Assembly (NCBI RefSeq): GCF_003076515.1
Contig: NZ_CP022390.1
Coordinates: forward strand, 1,860,001 to 1,924,000
Direction: 5' to 3'
DNA: 64,000 nt
From: Alcaligenes aquatilis
Lineage (GTDB): Bacteria; Pseudomonadota; Gammaproteobacteria; Burkholderiales; Burkholderiaceae_B
The notes beneath the pieces are model-generated. The model was not told where the DNA came from. It saw only the letters and a list, made by a program, of their open reading frames with translations, and searched no databases. Shown here in pieces: positions 27,195-37,107 of the stretch. A program made the translations under genes and the position numbers. Each line of letters starts with the position of its first letter. Positions within the stretch are counted from its first letter, which is position 1.

Positions 27195-28247
27195 ATGACT
27201 ATAAAGACACGTTTTACGTCCAGCAGGATCGTTTTGCTCAGCCTGACAGCCAGTCTGTTCTCTACGACTGCCCAGGCCGATTTGCTGGGAGCCAGCCCTC
27301 TCGCTGTTCCAGCAAATCTGAACCTGAGTCAAAACCTGAGAACAGCAGAAACAATGGTCGTCCAACCCGGCCCGCTTGAAACGAGCTTGGCAAATACAGG
27401 TCAAGCAGTAGATAACATTCTGCCTGTCGGATTGCGCGATTACGGACAGCGTGTTGGATTAAGCGCTGATCAAATACTAGACATCCAGGATATAGAGCCC
27501 TGGAGAGCTCGAATAATGGAAGCAATTGATCTAGGCACCATCATCGACAGCGAGGGCGTCAACGTCACCCTGGACGAAACTGAACATGGCATCGATATTG
27601 TGGGCAAGCTCATTGAAAACGCCAATCTCCCACTCAACGCAGGACAAGCGGCGGGCAACTTGCTGTATGGAGTCAGTGATACGGTCGGTAGCGCAAGAGG
27701 CCTGCTCCATAACGACCCCAACAATCCCAACCCGATTAGCTCCACGCTGGAAAACCTAACGGGCAGCCTTGCCGCGACAAGCGATGCACTCTTGCATGAC
27801 AGCAATCAGCTACAACCTTTGCTCGGTGCTCAAACCACAGCACTCAATAACAACGCCGGTTTACTGACCCCTGTCACCAATCTGGTCGACGGGTTAACTG
27901 GTGGCTTAGCAGGCGGGAACGTCGGCAATGACGGGCTTCTGTCCCCCATTACTGGTCTGGCCCATTCCCTGACTGGCGGACTTGCGGACGGCACAGAACA
28001 AAACGCTGGCCTGCTCGCCCCCGTCACCCACCTGGTCAGCAGCGTGACGAGTGGTCTTGGTGGCGACATGGCCAATAACCCAGGCTTGTTGGCCCCCATC
28101 ACCGGTCTGCTGGGCAATGGTTTGCTTAGCCCACCTGCGGCCACGACCGAAACGCCTCCTGGCAACACAGTCGCCACCACCAATGTCGGTCTACTAAGCC
28201 CCGTCACCGGACTGATTAACGGTTTGCTGGGCGCTCCCCCGCGCTAA
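27195..28247 (+). CDS. exported paralogue of the repeat lipoproteins (no lipobox, no stalk)
   Basis: Protein of 350 residues with a standard signal peptide (IVLLSLTASLFSTTAQA then DLLGA) and no lipobox cysteine. One copy of the module is recognisable: ANTGQAVDNILPVGLRDYG, ANLPLNAGQAAGNLLYGV and HNDPNNPNPI. Four to five degenerate LLAPVT-type units and the terminal GLLSPVTGLINGLLGAPPR follow. GGAG is 6 bases before the ATG at 27195. It lies 103 bp after the second lipoprotein gene with no promoter of sigma54 type in between, so probably the same transcript. It could be a soluble or secreted partner of the two lipoproteins; no characterised homologue is recognised. Confidence 0.78.
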   Translation: MTIKTRFTSSRIVLLSLTASLFSTTAQADLLGASPLAVPANLNLSQNLRTAETMVVQPGPLETSLANTGQAVDNILPVGLRDYGQRVGLSADQILDIQDIEPWRARIMEAIDLGTIIDSEGVNVTLDETEHGIDIVGKLIENANLPLNAGQAAGNLLYGVSDTVGSARGLLHNDPNNPNPISSTLENLTGSLAATSDALLHDSNQLQPLLGAQTTALNNNAGLLTPVTNLVDGLTGGLAGGNVGNDGLLSPITGLAHSLTGGLADGTEQNAGLLAPVTHLVSSVTSGLGGDMANNPGLLAPITGLLGNGLLSPPAATTETPPGNTVATTNVGLLSPVTGLINGLLGAPPR

Positions 28248-28253
28248 GGATGT

Positions 28254-28784
28254 GTGCATATGCCTAATAAACAGCCCCTGAGAACGGATTGGACCGAGCC
28301 AGAAGCAAGGGACGAGGTTTTATCAGGGCATATGCAAAGCGACATTGTGCGCATGATGCTGCGCCAGTTTGATGTCTACCTGGAGGCAAACAAAACCCAG
28401 TTGGCACAAGCAGCGGGCTTGAGCCTGAATGAATACAAGGCTCTGGAGTTCGTACTGGAGTTCAAACCTCTGTCTCCCGGCAAGCTGGCCCAGCTACTGG
28501 ACTTGAGTCCCAGTGGTACGCAGGCTTTGATTACACGCTTGGAAAGCGCCGGATATCTGCTGCGCAAGCCGCACCCGCGCGACGGGCGCATGACCAGCCT
28601 GTATCCCAACCAAGAGCGCTGCAAGCGCCTGATTACTGATATGAACCTGCCTGGCCATCACATCATGGATGCCACGGCACACTACAACCCCAAGCAATTG
28701 GCTGCACTTTACGATTTTCTCTTCAAGAGCCTAAGCCACCTACGCAAGGAGGCTTTGGAGAGGCTAAAACACAAACCCAGCTAG
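28254..28784 (+). CDS. MarR-family transcriptional regulator (paralogue of 24231)
   Basis: Protein of 176 residues with a MarR winged helix: YKALEFVLEFKPLSPGKLAQL, recognition helix DLSPSGTQALITRLESAGYL and wing KPHPRDGRMTSLY. C-terminal helices QLAALYDFLFKSLSHLRKEAL parallel those of the first MarR protein. AAGGA sits 7 bases before the ATG at 28254; a second ATG at 28260 is possible. It follows the exported repeat protein by 6 bp. The pattern of surface-protein gene followed by a MarR gene therefore occurs twice in this island. Confidence 0.9.
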   Translation: MHMPNKQPLRTDWTEPEARDEVLSGHMQSDIVRMMLRQFDVYLEANKTQLAQAAGLSLNEYKALEFVLEFKPLSPGKLAQLLDLSPSGTQALITRLESAGYLLRKPHPRDGRMTSLYPNQERCKRLITDMNLPGHHIMDATAHYNPKQLAALYDFLFKSLSHLRKEALERLKHKPS

Positions 28785-28810
28785 ACGCGGCATCGTTTTC
28801 TTGCTGTTTT

Positions 28811-28840
28811 GCCCATCAGTGTCCCTGATGGGTTTTTTTT
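28811..28840 (+). terminator. rho-independent terminator at the end of the surface-protein island
   Basis: CCCATCAG pairs with CTGATGGG across a short loop, followed by eight T residues. It separates the island from the M16 peptidase gene. Confidence 0.9.
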
Positions 28841-28957
28841 CGATCACGCCGGACATTTGTAAGGCAAGCTGCCTACCCAGCCAAACGACCCCATGCTACA
28901 AAAGACACTGGTCGGCTTGGCTGGCTTTTTCATCGCTAAAACCGTAAGGATGTGTTC

Positions 28958-31810
28958 ATGAAACTCTCTGTACTGATTGCCGCCCTGCGCCTGCGCCATC
29001 TTGCAGGGGCTGCGCTGCTGTCCACTTCGCTGGCAGCCTATGCCCTACCCGCAGGTCTGGCCCAAGGCCCCTCTGTCGAAGGCGTCACTCAATACACTCT
29101 GGACAATGGCCTGCGCCTGGTTCTGGCCCCAGACGACTCCAAACCCACGACCACGGTCAATATGACGTATCTGGTCGGCTCACGACACGAGAACTACGGG
29201 CAAACCGGCATGGCTCACCTGCTGGAGCACATGCTGTTTCGCGGCACGCCCACCTTGCGCAATGCGCTGGGCGAATTTTCCAAACGCGGTCTGGAAGCCA
29301 ACGGCACCACCTCCAGCGACCGTACCAATTACTTTGCCAGCTTCGCTGCAGATCCCGAAACCCTGAAATGGTATCTGGACTGGCAAGCCGATGTCATGGT
29401 CAACGCCTTGATCGACAAGCAGGATCTGGAAGCGGAAATGCCCGTGGTACGCAATGAAATGGAAAGCGGTGAAAACAGCCCTTTCCGTGTTCTGATGCAA
29501 AAACTGACCGCTGCCGCCTACCAATGGCATAGCTACGGCAAGACCACGATCGGCGCCCGCTCCGACGTAGAAAATGTGGATATTGAACAGCTTCGCAAGT
29601 TCTACCACGATTACTATCAGCCCGATAATGCCGTGCTTTTTATAACCGGGCAGTTCGACACCGATCAAACCCTGGAAAACATTGCCAAGGCCTTTGGCTC
29701 CATCCCCAAGCCAACTCGTACACTGCGCCCCGAATACACGGTTGAGCCGGTGCAAGACGGCACGCGCACAGTCACCTTGCGCCGACACGGTGGTACCCCC
29801 CTGATCATGTCGCTGTACCACCTGCCCAGCGCCGCCAGCCCGGAATATATGGACTTGAGCCTGGGCATCAGCGCCTTGGGCGATACCCCCAGCGGACAGT
29901 TGTACAAGAACCTGGTCAACCAGAACCTGGCTACCAGCGTATTTAGCTTTGACTCCGAAAGCCACGATCCGGGCTACGCCTTGTTTGGTGCCGAGCTCAA
30001 ACCCGATATGGATCAGCAAAAGGCCTTGAAGGTCATGAATGACACGCTGGAGGGTTTAGCCAAGTCCCCGCTGAAAGAGACGGATCTGGAGCGCATCCGC
30101 AGCCAATGGATGACAGGCTGGACACAGACCTATGCCAATCCCTCCAGCTTGGCCAGCGCACTGTCTGAAGCGGCTGCCAGCGGGGACTGGCGTTTGTTCT
30201 TTCTGCAGCGCGACCGGGTAGAAGCGGCCAAGCTGCCAAACGTTCAAAAGGCGTTGGAGACCTGGTTGGTAGCCAGCAACCGCAGCAATGGTTTATACAT
30301 CCCTACAGAAAAACCGCTGCGCGCCCCGCAAGCCACTACAGTAGATGTGGCCAAACTGGTGCAAGACTATACCGGCAAGGACAGTGGCAAAGCGGTAGAG
30401 GCCTTTGATCCTAGCCCTGCCAACATCATGGCCCGCACTGATCTGCAGCCCCTGTCCCTGGGCAAGGACCTGGGCGAAGTGAAAATGGCGCTGCTACCCA
30501 AGGGAACGCGCGCTGAACGTGTGGAGGCCCGCTTGTCCTTCAAGTTTGGCTCACCTGATCAACTCAAGAACCAGACAGCTACCGCCGCTGCCGTGGCCAG
30601 CCTGCTGAGCACCGGCACCAAAAAGCTGAATCGGGAACAGATTTCCGACCAGTTCACCGCCATGCAAACCCAGTTCAGCACCAGCGGCTCCAATGGCCGT
30701 TTGTACCTGAGCCTATCCTCGAATCGAGAGAACCTGCCTAAAGCCATTGCTCTGGCGCTGGATGTGCTGCGCGAGGCGAACTTCCCCGAAGACGAGCTCA
30801 AGAAATATCAGCAAGCCGTTGTAACCGACCTGAAATCGGCCAGTACCGAGCCTGCAGCCCTGGCAAGCCAGGCCATTGAACGCTATACCAACCCCTGGCC
30901 TAAAGACGATATTCGCTACACGCCCAGCTTTGAGGAAGGCATAGAGCGAGTCCAAGCGGTAAACATCAAGCACGTACGGGACTTCCATCAAAAATTCTAC
31001 GGTACGGGCGATGTCGCCTTTAGCGCCGTGGGCGACTTTGACAAGGAAGAAGTTCGCAAGGCTTTGGCGGAGGGTCTGAAGGGCTGGCGCAAAGCCCCGA
31101 CCTACCAGCGTCCGGACGACCCACTGCAAACCGTGGCCCCCAAGGTCTTCGATATCAACACCCCAGACAAGGCCAACGCCTTTTATCTAGCGGATCTGGG
31201 CCTGAAGTTACAAGACAGCGATGCTGACTTTCCGGCTGTCTACTTGGCCAACTACTTGCTGGGCCTGTCTGAAACTTCGCGCCTGTGGAACCGCGTGCGA
31301 GTGGAAGATGGCTTGTCCTACAACGTACGCAGTCAGGTGGAGGCGTCCAGCTATGAGCCCAATGGCTCGTGGAAGGTCTATGCCATCCACGCCCCCAGTA
31401 ACAGCGAAAAACTGGGCAAGACCATCGACGAAGTACTGACTCAAACACTAAAAGATGGCTTTAGCGAGCAAGAGGTCAAAGAAGGTGTGAATGCTTTGCT
31501 GAATTATCGTCGCTTGTCGCGCAGCCAGGACACCGTGGTCAGCAGCGCCTGGTTGAACTACCTGGACCTGGGTCGTAGCTTTGAATGGTCCGAGAAAATG
31601 GACCAGGAGCTGCAAAAACTCAATGCCGAACAGGTCAATGCGGCTTTGCGCAAATACCTGAAACCCAAGGAAATGGTCGTGGCAATTGCCGCAGACCACG
31701 AGCGCCAGAAACAAGGTGCTGCCGCTCCTGAAGCCCAGGAAACAAAGCAAGGACAGGCACCCGCCCCAGCTCCAACTGATGCCCCGGCTGCACTGGAAGC
31801 CCAGCCCTGA
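28958..31810 (+). CDS. M16 (pitrilysin/insulinase) family zinc metalloprotease
   Basis: Exported protease of about 950 residues with two M16 halves in one chain. The start ATG at 28958 has AAGGA 7 bases upstream. A signal peptide ends near AYALPAG. The inverted zinc motif HLLEH is at ~residues 87-91 and the downstream Glu ligand lies in EMPVVRNEMESGENSPF. Inactive M16 domains follow, including the second-half GTGDVAFSAVGDFD and the R/Y motif region SRLWNRVRVEDGLSYNV. The last ~40 residues are Ala/Pro/Gln-rich. It probably degrades peptides in the periplasm. It stands alone between two terminators. Confidence 0.92.
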   Translation: MKLSVLIAALRLRHLAGAALLSTSLAAYALPAGLAQGPSVEGVTQYTLDNGLRLVLAPDDSKPTTTVNMTYLVGSRHENYGQTGMAHLLEHMLFRGTPTLRNALGEFSKRGLEANGTTSSDRTNYFASFAADPETLKWYLDWQADVMVNALIDKQDLEAEMPVVRNEMESGENSPFRVLMQKLTAAAYQWHSYGKTTIGARSDVENVDIEQLRKFYHDYYQPDNAVLFITGQFDTDQTLENIAKAFGSIPKPTRTLRPEYTVEPVQDGTRTVTLRRHGGTPLIMSLYHLPSAASPEYMDLSLGISALGDTPSGQLYKNLVNQNLATSVFSFDSESHDPGYALFGAELKPDMDQQKALKVMNDTLEGLAKSPLKETDLERIRSQWMTGWTQTYANPSSLASALSEAAASGDWRLFFLQRDRVEAAKLPNVQKALETWLVASNRSNGLYIPTEKPLRAPQATTVDVAKLVQDYTGKDSGKAVEAFDPSPANIMARTDLQPLSLGKDLGEVKMALLPKGTRAERVEARLSFKFGSPDQLKNQTATAAAVASLLSTGTKKLNREQISDQFTAMQTQFSTSGSNGRLYLSLSSNRENLPKAIALALDVLREANFPEDELKKYQQAVVTDLKSASTEPAALASQAIERYTNPWPKDDIRYTPSFEEGIERVQAVNIKHVRDFHQKFYGTGDVAFSAVGDFDKEEVRKALAEGLKGWRKAPTYQRPDDPLQTVAPKVFDINTPDKANAFYLADLGLKLQDSDADFPAVYLANYLLGLSETSRLWNRVRVEDGLSYNVRSQVEASSYEPNGSWKVYAIHAPSNSEKLGKTIDEVLTQTLKDGFSEQEVKEGVNALLNYRRLSRSQDTVVSSAWLNYLDLGRSFEWSEKMDQELQKLNAEQVNAALRKYLKPKEMVVAIAADHERQKQGAAAPEAQETKQGQAPAPAPTDAPAALEAQP

Positions 31811-31843
31811 TAGCTGAAACCCAGGGCCTGCTCAGGCAGGCAT

Positions 31844-31876
31844 AAAAAAGCCCGGTACACATGTACCGGGCTTTTT
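31844..31876. terminator. bidirectional terminator between the M16 protease and dnaJ
   Basis: AAAAAGCCCGGTACA pairs with TGTACCGGGCTTTTT around a 2-3 base centre, with A- and T-runs on either side. It serves the convergent M16 and dnaJ genes. Confidence 0.9.
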
Positions 31877-31898
31877 ACTGCGCTTTGCCTTGCAGGAT

Positions 31899-33032
31899 TC
31901 AGGAGAAGAAACCCTTCACCTTATCCGTCCAGGACTCGCTTTTGGGCGAATGCTTGACGCCACCATCGTTCAAGGCCTGTTCAAACTGACGCAGCAACTT
32001 CTTTTGCTCTTCGTTCAGACGTACAGGTGTCTCGATTTGAATGTGGCAGTACAAGTCACCAGGGTAACTAGAGCGCAAGCCCTTGATACCCTTGCCGCGC
32101 AAGCGGAATGTCTTGCCCACTTGAGTACCTTCTGGAATGGTGATTTCGCCACGCCCTGTCAGGGTAGGCACTTCCACCGTTCCGCCCAAGGCTGCCGTGG
32201 TAAAGGGGATGGTCAGCTCGCAATGCAGGTCCTCGCCATCACGCTGGAAAATACCGTGCGGCTTGATGCGGATTTCCACATACAAGTCACCGGCAGGACC
32301 ACCGTTAACGCCAGGCTCGCCATTGCCGCTGGAGCGAATGCGCATGCCATCATCAATACCAGCAGGAATCTTGACCTGCAAAGTCTTGGTCTTTTTAACC
32401 TTGCCTTCGCCGTGGCACACCACGCAGGGATCAGGAATCTCCTTGCCACTACCGTGACAGGTCGGGCAGGTTTGCTGCATGCTGAAAATGCCCTGCTGCA
32501 TGCGGACTGCGCCACTGCCTTGGCAGGTACGGCAAGTCTGTGCAGAGGTACCGGGTTTGGCACCCGAACCCGAGCAAGTTTCACAGTTTTCCCAGCTTGG
32601 TACGCGAATTTCTGTATCAAAACCGGCTGCTGCCTGCTCCAGGCTGATATCAAGCGCATAGCGCAAATCCGCGCCACGGTAAACCTGAGGGCCACCGCCG
32701 CGACGTCCACCGCCACCACCAAATATTTCACCAAAAATATCACCAAAGGCGTCTGCAAATCCGGCCCCGCCCATGCCACCACCCATACCGCCCATGCCGG
32801 CATTGGGATCGACTCCGGCATGACCATAGCGGTCATAGGCTTCGCGTTTCTGTTCGTCGGACAGGATCTCGTACGCTTCCTTGGCTTCCTTGAACTTTTC
32901 CTCGGCGTCCTTGCTATCCGGATTACGGTCAGGGTGGAACTTCATGGCCAGCTTGCGATACGCTTTGCGGATTTCATCCTGCGTCGCATTTTTGGCCACA
33001 CCGAGAATTTCGTATAAGTCGCGTTTTGCCAT
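31899..33032 (-). CDS. dnaJ: molecular chaperone DnaJ
   Basis: Hsp40 co-chaperone of 377 residues that delivers unfolded clients to DnaK and stimulates its ATPase. The J domain carries HPD in [10 protein letters not shown] (~residues 33-42). A Gly/Phe-rich linker ([12 protein letters not shown]) follows, then the zinc domain with four CxxCxGxG motifs ([32 protein letters not shown]) and the C-terminal substrate-binding domains. It follows dnaK by ~100 bp; a GCCCGATCT/AGATCGGGC hairpin lies in that gap at 33075-33109. Confidence 0.98.
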   Translation of the reverse strand: MAKRDLYEILGVAKNATQDEIRKAYRKLAMKFHPDRNPDSKDAEEKFKEAKEAYEILSDEQKREAYDRYGHAGVDPNAGMGGMGGGMGGAGFADAFGDIFGEIFGGGGGRRGGGPQVYRGADLRYALDISLEQAAAGFDTEIRVPSWENCETCSGSGAKPGTSAQTCRTCQGSGAVRMQQGIFSMQQTCPTCHGSGKEIPDPCVVCHGEGKVKKTKTLQVKIPAGIDDGMRIRSSGNGEPGVNGGPAGDLYVEIRIKPHGIFQRDGEDLHCELTIPFTTAALGGTVEVPTLTGRGEITIPEGTQVGKTFRLRGKGIKGLRSSYPGDLYCHIQIETPVRLNEEQKKLLRQFEQALNDGGVKHSPKSESWTDKVKGFFS

Positions 33033-33074
33033 GTTTGATTAACGACGTCCAAACGCCGCTGTTTGAATAATAAT

Positions 33075-33109
33075 GCCCGATCTCCAGCGTATGCCGCCAA
33101 AGATCGGGC
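33075..33109 (-). other. hairpin in the dnaK-dnaJ intergenic gap
   Basis: GCCCGATCT and AGATCGGGC form a perfect 9-bp stem with a 17-base loop. No T-run follows on either strand, so a role in mRNA stability or differential expression of dnaK over dnaJ is more likely than termination. Confidence 0.5.
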
Positions 33110-33134
33110 CAGGGAACCTGAATCAGGCTCTCAA

Positions 33135-35063
33135 TTACTGATCGCGTTTGACTTCTTTAAAGTCAGCGTCGACCACGTTCTCATCGGCGGGCTGCTGCTG
33201 GGCTGTACCTTCAGCACCTTCTTGTGCTGCGGCTTGAGCCTGCATGTCAGCGTACATCTTCTCGCCCAGTTTCTGCGAGGCCACACCCAAAGCTTCCACC
33301 TTGGCGTCGATGGCTTCCTTATCGCCTTCTTTCAGAGTTTCCTCCAGATCAGCGATTGCCTTTTCGATGGCTTCTTTCTCTGCCGCTTCCAGCTTGTCGC
33401 CGTAGTCCGTCAAGGACTTGCGGGTCGAGTGAATCAAAGCTTCGGCCTGGTTGCGAGCAACGGCCAGTTCAGCGATGCGGTGGTCTTCAGCTGCGTTGAC
33501 CTCGGCATCCTTGACCATACGCTCGATCTCCTCGTCGGACAAACCGGAGTTTGCCTTGATGGTGATCTTGTTCTCTTTGCCTGTGCCCTTGTCTTTGGCT
33601 GACACATGCAAGATACCGTTGGCGTCGATGTCGAACGTCACTTCAATCTGTGGCAGACCACGTGCTGCTGGTGGAATACCCTCCAGGTTGAATTCACCCA
33701 GAGCCTTGTTACCGGCAGCAATTTCACGCTCGCCCTGGAACACCTTGATGGTCACCGCAGGCTGGTTGTCGTCAGCCGTGGAGAACACTTGCGAATGACG
33801 CGTAGGGATCGTGGTGTTCTTCTGGATCATCTTGGTCATGACGCCACCCAGGGTTTCAATACCCAGGGACAGAGGAGTCACGTCCAGCAGCAAGACGTCA
33901 GTACGGTCGCCCGACAAGACGGAACCTTGAATCGCGGCACCAGCGGCCACAGCTTCATCCGGGTTGATGTCTTTACGTGGGTCACGGCCAAAGAACTCTT
34001 TAACGCGCTCTTGCACCTTGGGCATACGGCTCATGCCGCCGACCAGGATCACATCGTCGATTTCCGACACTTTCACGCCAGCATCCTTGATGGCAACGCG
34101 GCAAGGCTCGATCGTGCGTTCGATCAGGTCTTCAACCAGCGCTTCCAGCTTGGAGCGAGTGATCTTCAGGTTCAAGTGCTTGGGACCGGAAGCATCTGCC
34201 GTGATATAAGGCAGGTTGATTTCGGTCTGCTGCGTAGAAGACAGCTCGATCTTGGCTTTTTCAGCGGATTCTTTCAGACGCTGCAAGGCCAACACATCTT
34301 TGGACAGATCAACGCCGCTTTCTTTCTTGAACTCGTCGATGATGTAGTCGATGATGCGCTTGTCAAAGTCCTCGCCACCCAGGAAGGTGTCGCCGTTGGT
34401 GGAGAGCACTTCAAACTGCTTTTCACCGTCGATGTCGGCGATTTCGATGATGGACACGTCAAACGTACCGCCACCCAAGTCATACACCGCAATCTTGCGA
34501 TCACCCTTTTCAGCCTTGTCCAGGCCGAAAGCCAAAGCCGCTGCGGTTGGCTCGTTGATGATGCGTTTGACATCCAGACCGGCAATGCGGCCTGCGTCCT
34601 TGGTTGCCTGACGCTGGCTGTCGTTAAAGTAAGCAGGCACGGTAATCACGGCCTCGGTTACTTCTTCGCCCAGGTAGTCTTCGGCAGTTTTCTTCATTTT
34701 GCGCAAGATGTCGGCAGACACTTGCTGAGGTGCCATCTTCTTGCCCTGTGCTTCTACCCATGCGTCACCGTTATCAGCGGCAACAATGGTGTAAGGCACG
34801 TGTTCAATATCTGTCTGAACAGCCTTTTCAGTGAACTTACGACCGATCAAACGCTTGACCGCGAAAATGGTGTTGGCAGGGTTGGTCACAGCCTGACGTT
34901 TGGCAGGAGCGCCAACCAGGATTTCACCATCCTGCATGTAAGCCACGATGGAAGGGGTCGTACGACCACCTTCGGCATTTTCGATAATACGAACCTGGTC
35001 GCCGTCCAACACCGATACACAGCTATTGGTGGTTCCAAGGTCAATACCAATGATTTTGCCCAT
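33135..35063 (-). CDS. dnaK: molecular chaperone DnaK (Hsp70)
   Basis: ATP-driven chaperone of 642 residues. The N-terminal nucleotide-binding domain starts [16 protein letters not shown] and includes [15 protein letters not shown] and [14 protein letters not shown] motifs. The substrate-binding domain begins near [15 protein letters not shown], and the Gly/Ala/Gln-rich tail ends with an acidic segment ([12 protein letters not shown]). AGGT lies before the ATG at 35063. A perfect sigma32 promoter is found at 35119-35146. Confidence 0.98.
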   Translation of the reverse strand: MGKIIGIDLGTTNSCVSVLDGDQVRIIENAEGGRTTPSIVAYMQDGEILVGAPAKRQAVTNPANTIFAVKRLIGRKFTEKAVQTDIEHVPYTIVAADNGDAWVEAQGKKMAPQQVSADILRKMKKTAEDYLGEEVTEAVITVPAYFNDSQRQATKDAGRIAGLDVKRIINEPTAAALAFGLDKAEKGDRKIAVYDLGGGTFDVSIIEIADIDGEKQFEVLSTNGDTFLGGEDFDKRIIDYIIDEFKKESGVDLSKDVLALQRLKESAEKAKIELSSTQQTEINLPYITADASGPKHLNLKITRSKLEALVEDLIERTIEPCRVAIKDAGVKVSEIDDVILVGGMSRMPKVQERVKEFFGRDPRKDINPDEAVAAGAAIQGSVLSGDRTDVLLLDVTPLSLGIETLGGVMTKMIQKNTTIPTRHSQVFSTADDNQPAVTIKVFQGEREIAAGNKALGEFNLEGIPPAARGLPQIEVTFDIDANGILHVSAKDKGTGKENKITIKANSGLSDEEIERMVKDAEVNAAEDHRIAELAVARNQAEALIHSTRKSLTDYGDKLEAAEKEAIEKAIADLEETLKEGDKEAIDAKVEALGVASQKLGEKMYADMQAQAAAQEGAEGTAQQQPADENVVDADFKEVKRDQ

Positions 35064-35118
35064 GATTTTTTACCTGACTAAAAGATTGATTGCGAAAGCA
35101 AATTATTTGATGAAATGC

Positions 35119-35146
35119 ATATGGGGAACTGTGTACGCATTTCAAG
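35119..35146 (-). promoter_or_regulatory. sigma32 heat-shock promoter of dnaK
   Basis: On the minus strand CTTGAAA and CCCCATAT are separated by 13 bases, matching the sigma32 consensus (CTTGAAA, CCCCATNT). It lies 56 bp upstream of the dnaK start, a normal distance. Confidence 0.88.
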
Positions 35147-35251
35147 AGCAACAGCCCTATTTTTTTCACTGTGCCTGCCAGAAACCCGGAAAAGAAGCTT
35201 GAAAGTGGGTTTAGCCCGGAAAGCCTGCTGGCACAGTCAGGCAAGCTCTGA

Positions 35252-35842
35252 TTACTTGGGAGCTGACACCATCACCAAGGCGGGACGCAACACGCGATCC
35301 GAAATGGTGTAACCCTTTTGCAGCAGTTGGGCGACTGCGCCCTCTTCAAACTCCGAAGGCACGGCCGAGATAGCCTGATGCAGATGCGGATCAAACTTGT
35401 CGCCAGCTTGTGGAGCCACTTCTTTCAAGCTATTGCGTTCAAAAGCCTTGTTCAGTTGACGCAAGGTCGTCTCCACCCCTTCTTTCCAGGTTTCAGGGCT
35501 TTGCTCGCCCTGGGCCAGGGCTGCTTCCAGGCTATCACGCACCGGAATCAGGCTTTCGGCAAAGGACTCGGTGCCGAACTTACGGGCTTTAGCAACATCA
35601 TCATCCGCACGACGACGGATGTTTTCCACTTCAGCTTTGGCACGCAGCAACTGGTCGTAATACTGCGACACTTTCTCCTGGGCCTGGGCCAATTCGGTCG
35701 CCAGATCAGCCGAACACTCTTCAGGCTGCTGGGCCAAAATCTCTGGCTGGTCTTGCTCGACGGTGCCCGTTTGCGCCTGCTCAGGCGTGTTTTCCGTCAC
35801 TTCCCCGTCCAGAGGCTTATTGGGATCGGCGTGTGTAGCCAT
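35252..35842 (-). CDS. grpE: nucleotide exchange factor GrpE
   Basis: Co-chaperone of about 196 residues that releases ADP from DnaK. The ATG at 35842, with GGAG 9 bases upstream, is chosen because the open frame upstream of it looks non-coding and contains the promoter. The N-terminus is acidic and disordered; a long coiled coil follows ([22 protein letters not shown]), then the C-terminal beta domain ([30 protein letters not shown]). It precedes dnaK by ~190 bp with separate heat-shock promoters for each. Confidence 0.97.
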   Translation of the reverse strand: MATHADPNKPLDGEVTENTPEQAQTGTVEQDQPEILAQQPEECSADLATELAQAQEKVSQYYDQLLRAKAEVENIRRRADDDVAKARKFGTESFAESLIPVRDSLEAALAQGEQSPETWKEGVETTLRQLNKAFERNSLKEVAPQAGDKFDPHLHQAISAVPSEFEEGAVAQLLQKGYTISDRVLRPALVMVSAPK

Positions 35843-35880
35843 TCGATTTTTCTCCACTACAGAATTCGTTGATCGCATAA

Positions 35881-35908
35881 AAATGGGGGCATCTGCCCCC
35901 AGTTCAAG
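35881..35908 (-). promoter_or_regulatory. sigma32 heat-shock promoter of grpE
   Basis: On the minus strand CTTGAAC and CCCCATTT are separated by 13 bases, matching the sigma32 consensus, 39 bp upstream of the grpE ATG. The spacer also contains a GGGGGCA/TGCCCCC inverted repeat that overlaps the -10. Confidence 0.85.
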
Positions 35909-35958
35909 ACCTGCTTTCGTATTTTGCTCGCTCGGCCCGTTAAAACCTTCCCTGGCCA

Positions 35959-37044
35959 CTACTGGGCTGACACCAGACGGCTGGGCAACCAGCCTCCCAA
36001 ATGCTGCACAGCCAGCCGTCCCAGACCTTCGATCCATTGCGGGTCGTCATTCAGGCAAGGAATGTAATGGAACTCGCGACCACCCTCTTCCAAAAAGGCG
36101 TCGCGACACTCCACCTGAATCTCCTCCAGGGTTTCCAGGCAATCTGCCAAGAAACCGGGGCAAACGGCATCGATACGTCCTACTCCCTGCTTACCCCACT
36201 CACGCAAGGTAGGCTCGGTGTACGGCTCCAGCCAGCGCTGCGCACCAAAGCGACTTTGAAAAGCCATGTGGACCTCTACAGCAGGCTCATCAAGCGCCGC
36301 ACGCAAGGCATTGGCCGTTTCACGGCAATCGCGATAATAAGGGTCGCCCAGTTCCACGCAGCGGCGTGGCAAACCGTGAAAACTCAACAACAAACGCTCT
36401 GGCTTGCCATGTTCATCCCAATAACGACGAATCAGCGCTGCCAAGGAACCAATGTAATCCGGGTGCGTGTGATAGCGCTTGAGAAAACGCAGCTCTGGCT
36501 GATTGCGCTGTTTGCCCAGATGCGCCGCGACACAATCGACCGCTGTCGCGGTCGTGCTGGCTGCATATTGTGGATAGAGGGGCAAACTCAAAATCCGCTC
36601 GCAACCTGCAGCTTTCAATTTATCCAGTCCGCTGGCAATGGACGGGTTGCCATAACGCATCCCCAGCTCCACCTTTACATCGTGGCCCTGCGAGTGCAAC
36701 AACTTTTGTAAACCATCGGCCTGGGCCTGGCTGTAGACCAGCAAGGGGGCGCCCTGCGGCAACCAGATGTCTTTGTAACGCGGCGCCAGCTTGCTGGGAC
36801 GGCGGGGCAAAATGAATAGGCGCAAAATAATCTGCCAGACCGGCTGCGGGATTTCAATTACCCGAGGATCAGACAGAAACTCGCCCAGATAACGGCGAAT
36901 GGATGCCGCATCGGGCTGATCCGGCGTACCCAGATTGACCAGCAAGATACCGACCGGCCCAGCCTGGCGTACCGGAGCCTGGTCATTGAACATATCGGCG
37001 TCCTGCTCTTCGGGCAAATAAGGAGAAGCAAACAACTTGGGCAT
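35959..37044 (-). CDS. hemH: ferrochelatase
   Basis: Terminal haem-biosynthesis enzyme of 361 residues that inserts Fe2+ into protoporphyrin IX. Near the N-terminus [22 protein letters not shown] is the family hallmark. The catalytic His lies in [18 protein letters not shown], and the acidic metal path lies near [17 protein letters not shown]. An in-frame ATG 17 codons downstream is an alternative start. It lies between hrcA and grpE on the same strand. Confidence 0.96.
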   Translation of the reverse strand: MPKLFASPYLPEEQDADMFNDQAPVRQAGPVGILLVNLGTPDQPDAASIRRYLGEFLSDPRVIEIPQPVWQIILRLFILPRRPSKLAPRYKDIWLPQGAPLLVYSQAQADGLQKLLHSQGHDVKVELGMRYGNPSIASGLDKLKAAGCERILSLPLYPQYAASTTATAVDCVAAHLGKQRNQPELRFLKRYHTHPDYIGSLAALIRRYWDEHGKPERLLLSFHGLPRRCVELGDPYYRDCRETANALRAALDEPAVEVHMAFQSRFGAQRWLEPYTEPTLREWGKQGVGRIDAVCPGFLADCLETLEEIQVECRDAFLEEGGREFHYIPCLNDDPQWIEGLGRLAVQHLGGWLPSRLVSAQ

Positions 37045-37107
37045 GATGATTAATACCTTAGACAGCCAGCAAACCTTCCGCCTGCCAACAGGTTGAAGAT
37101 CTATCCA

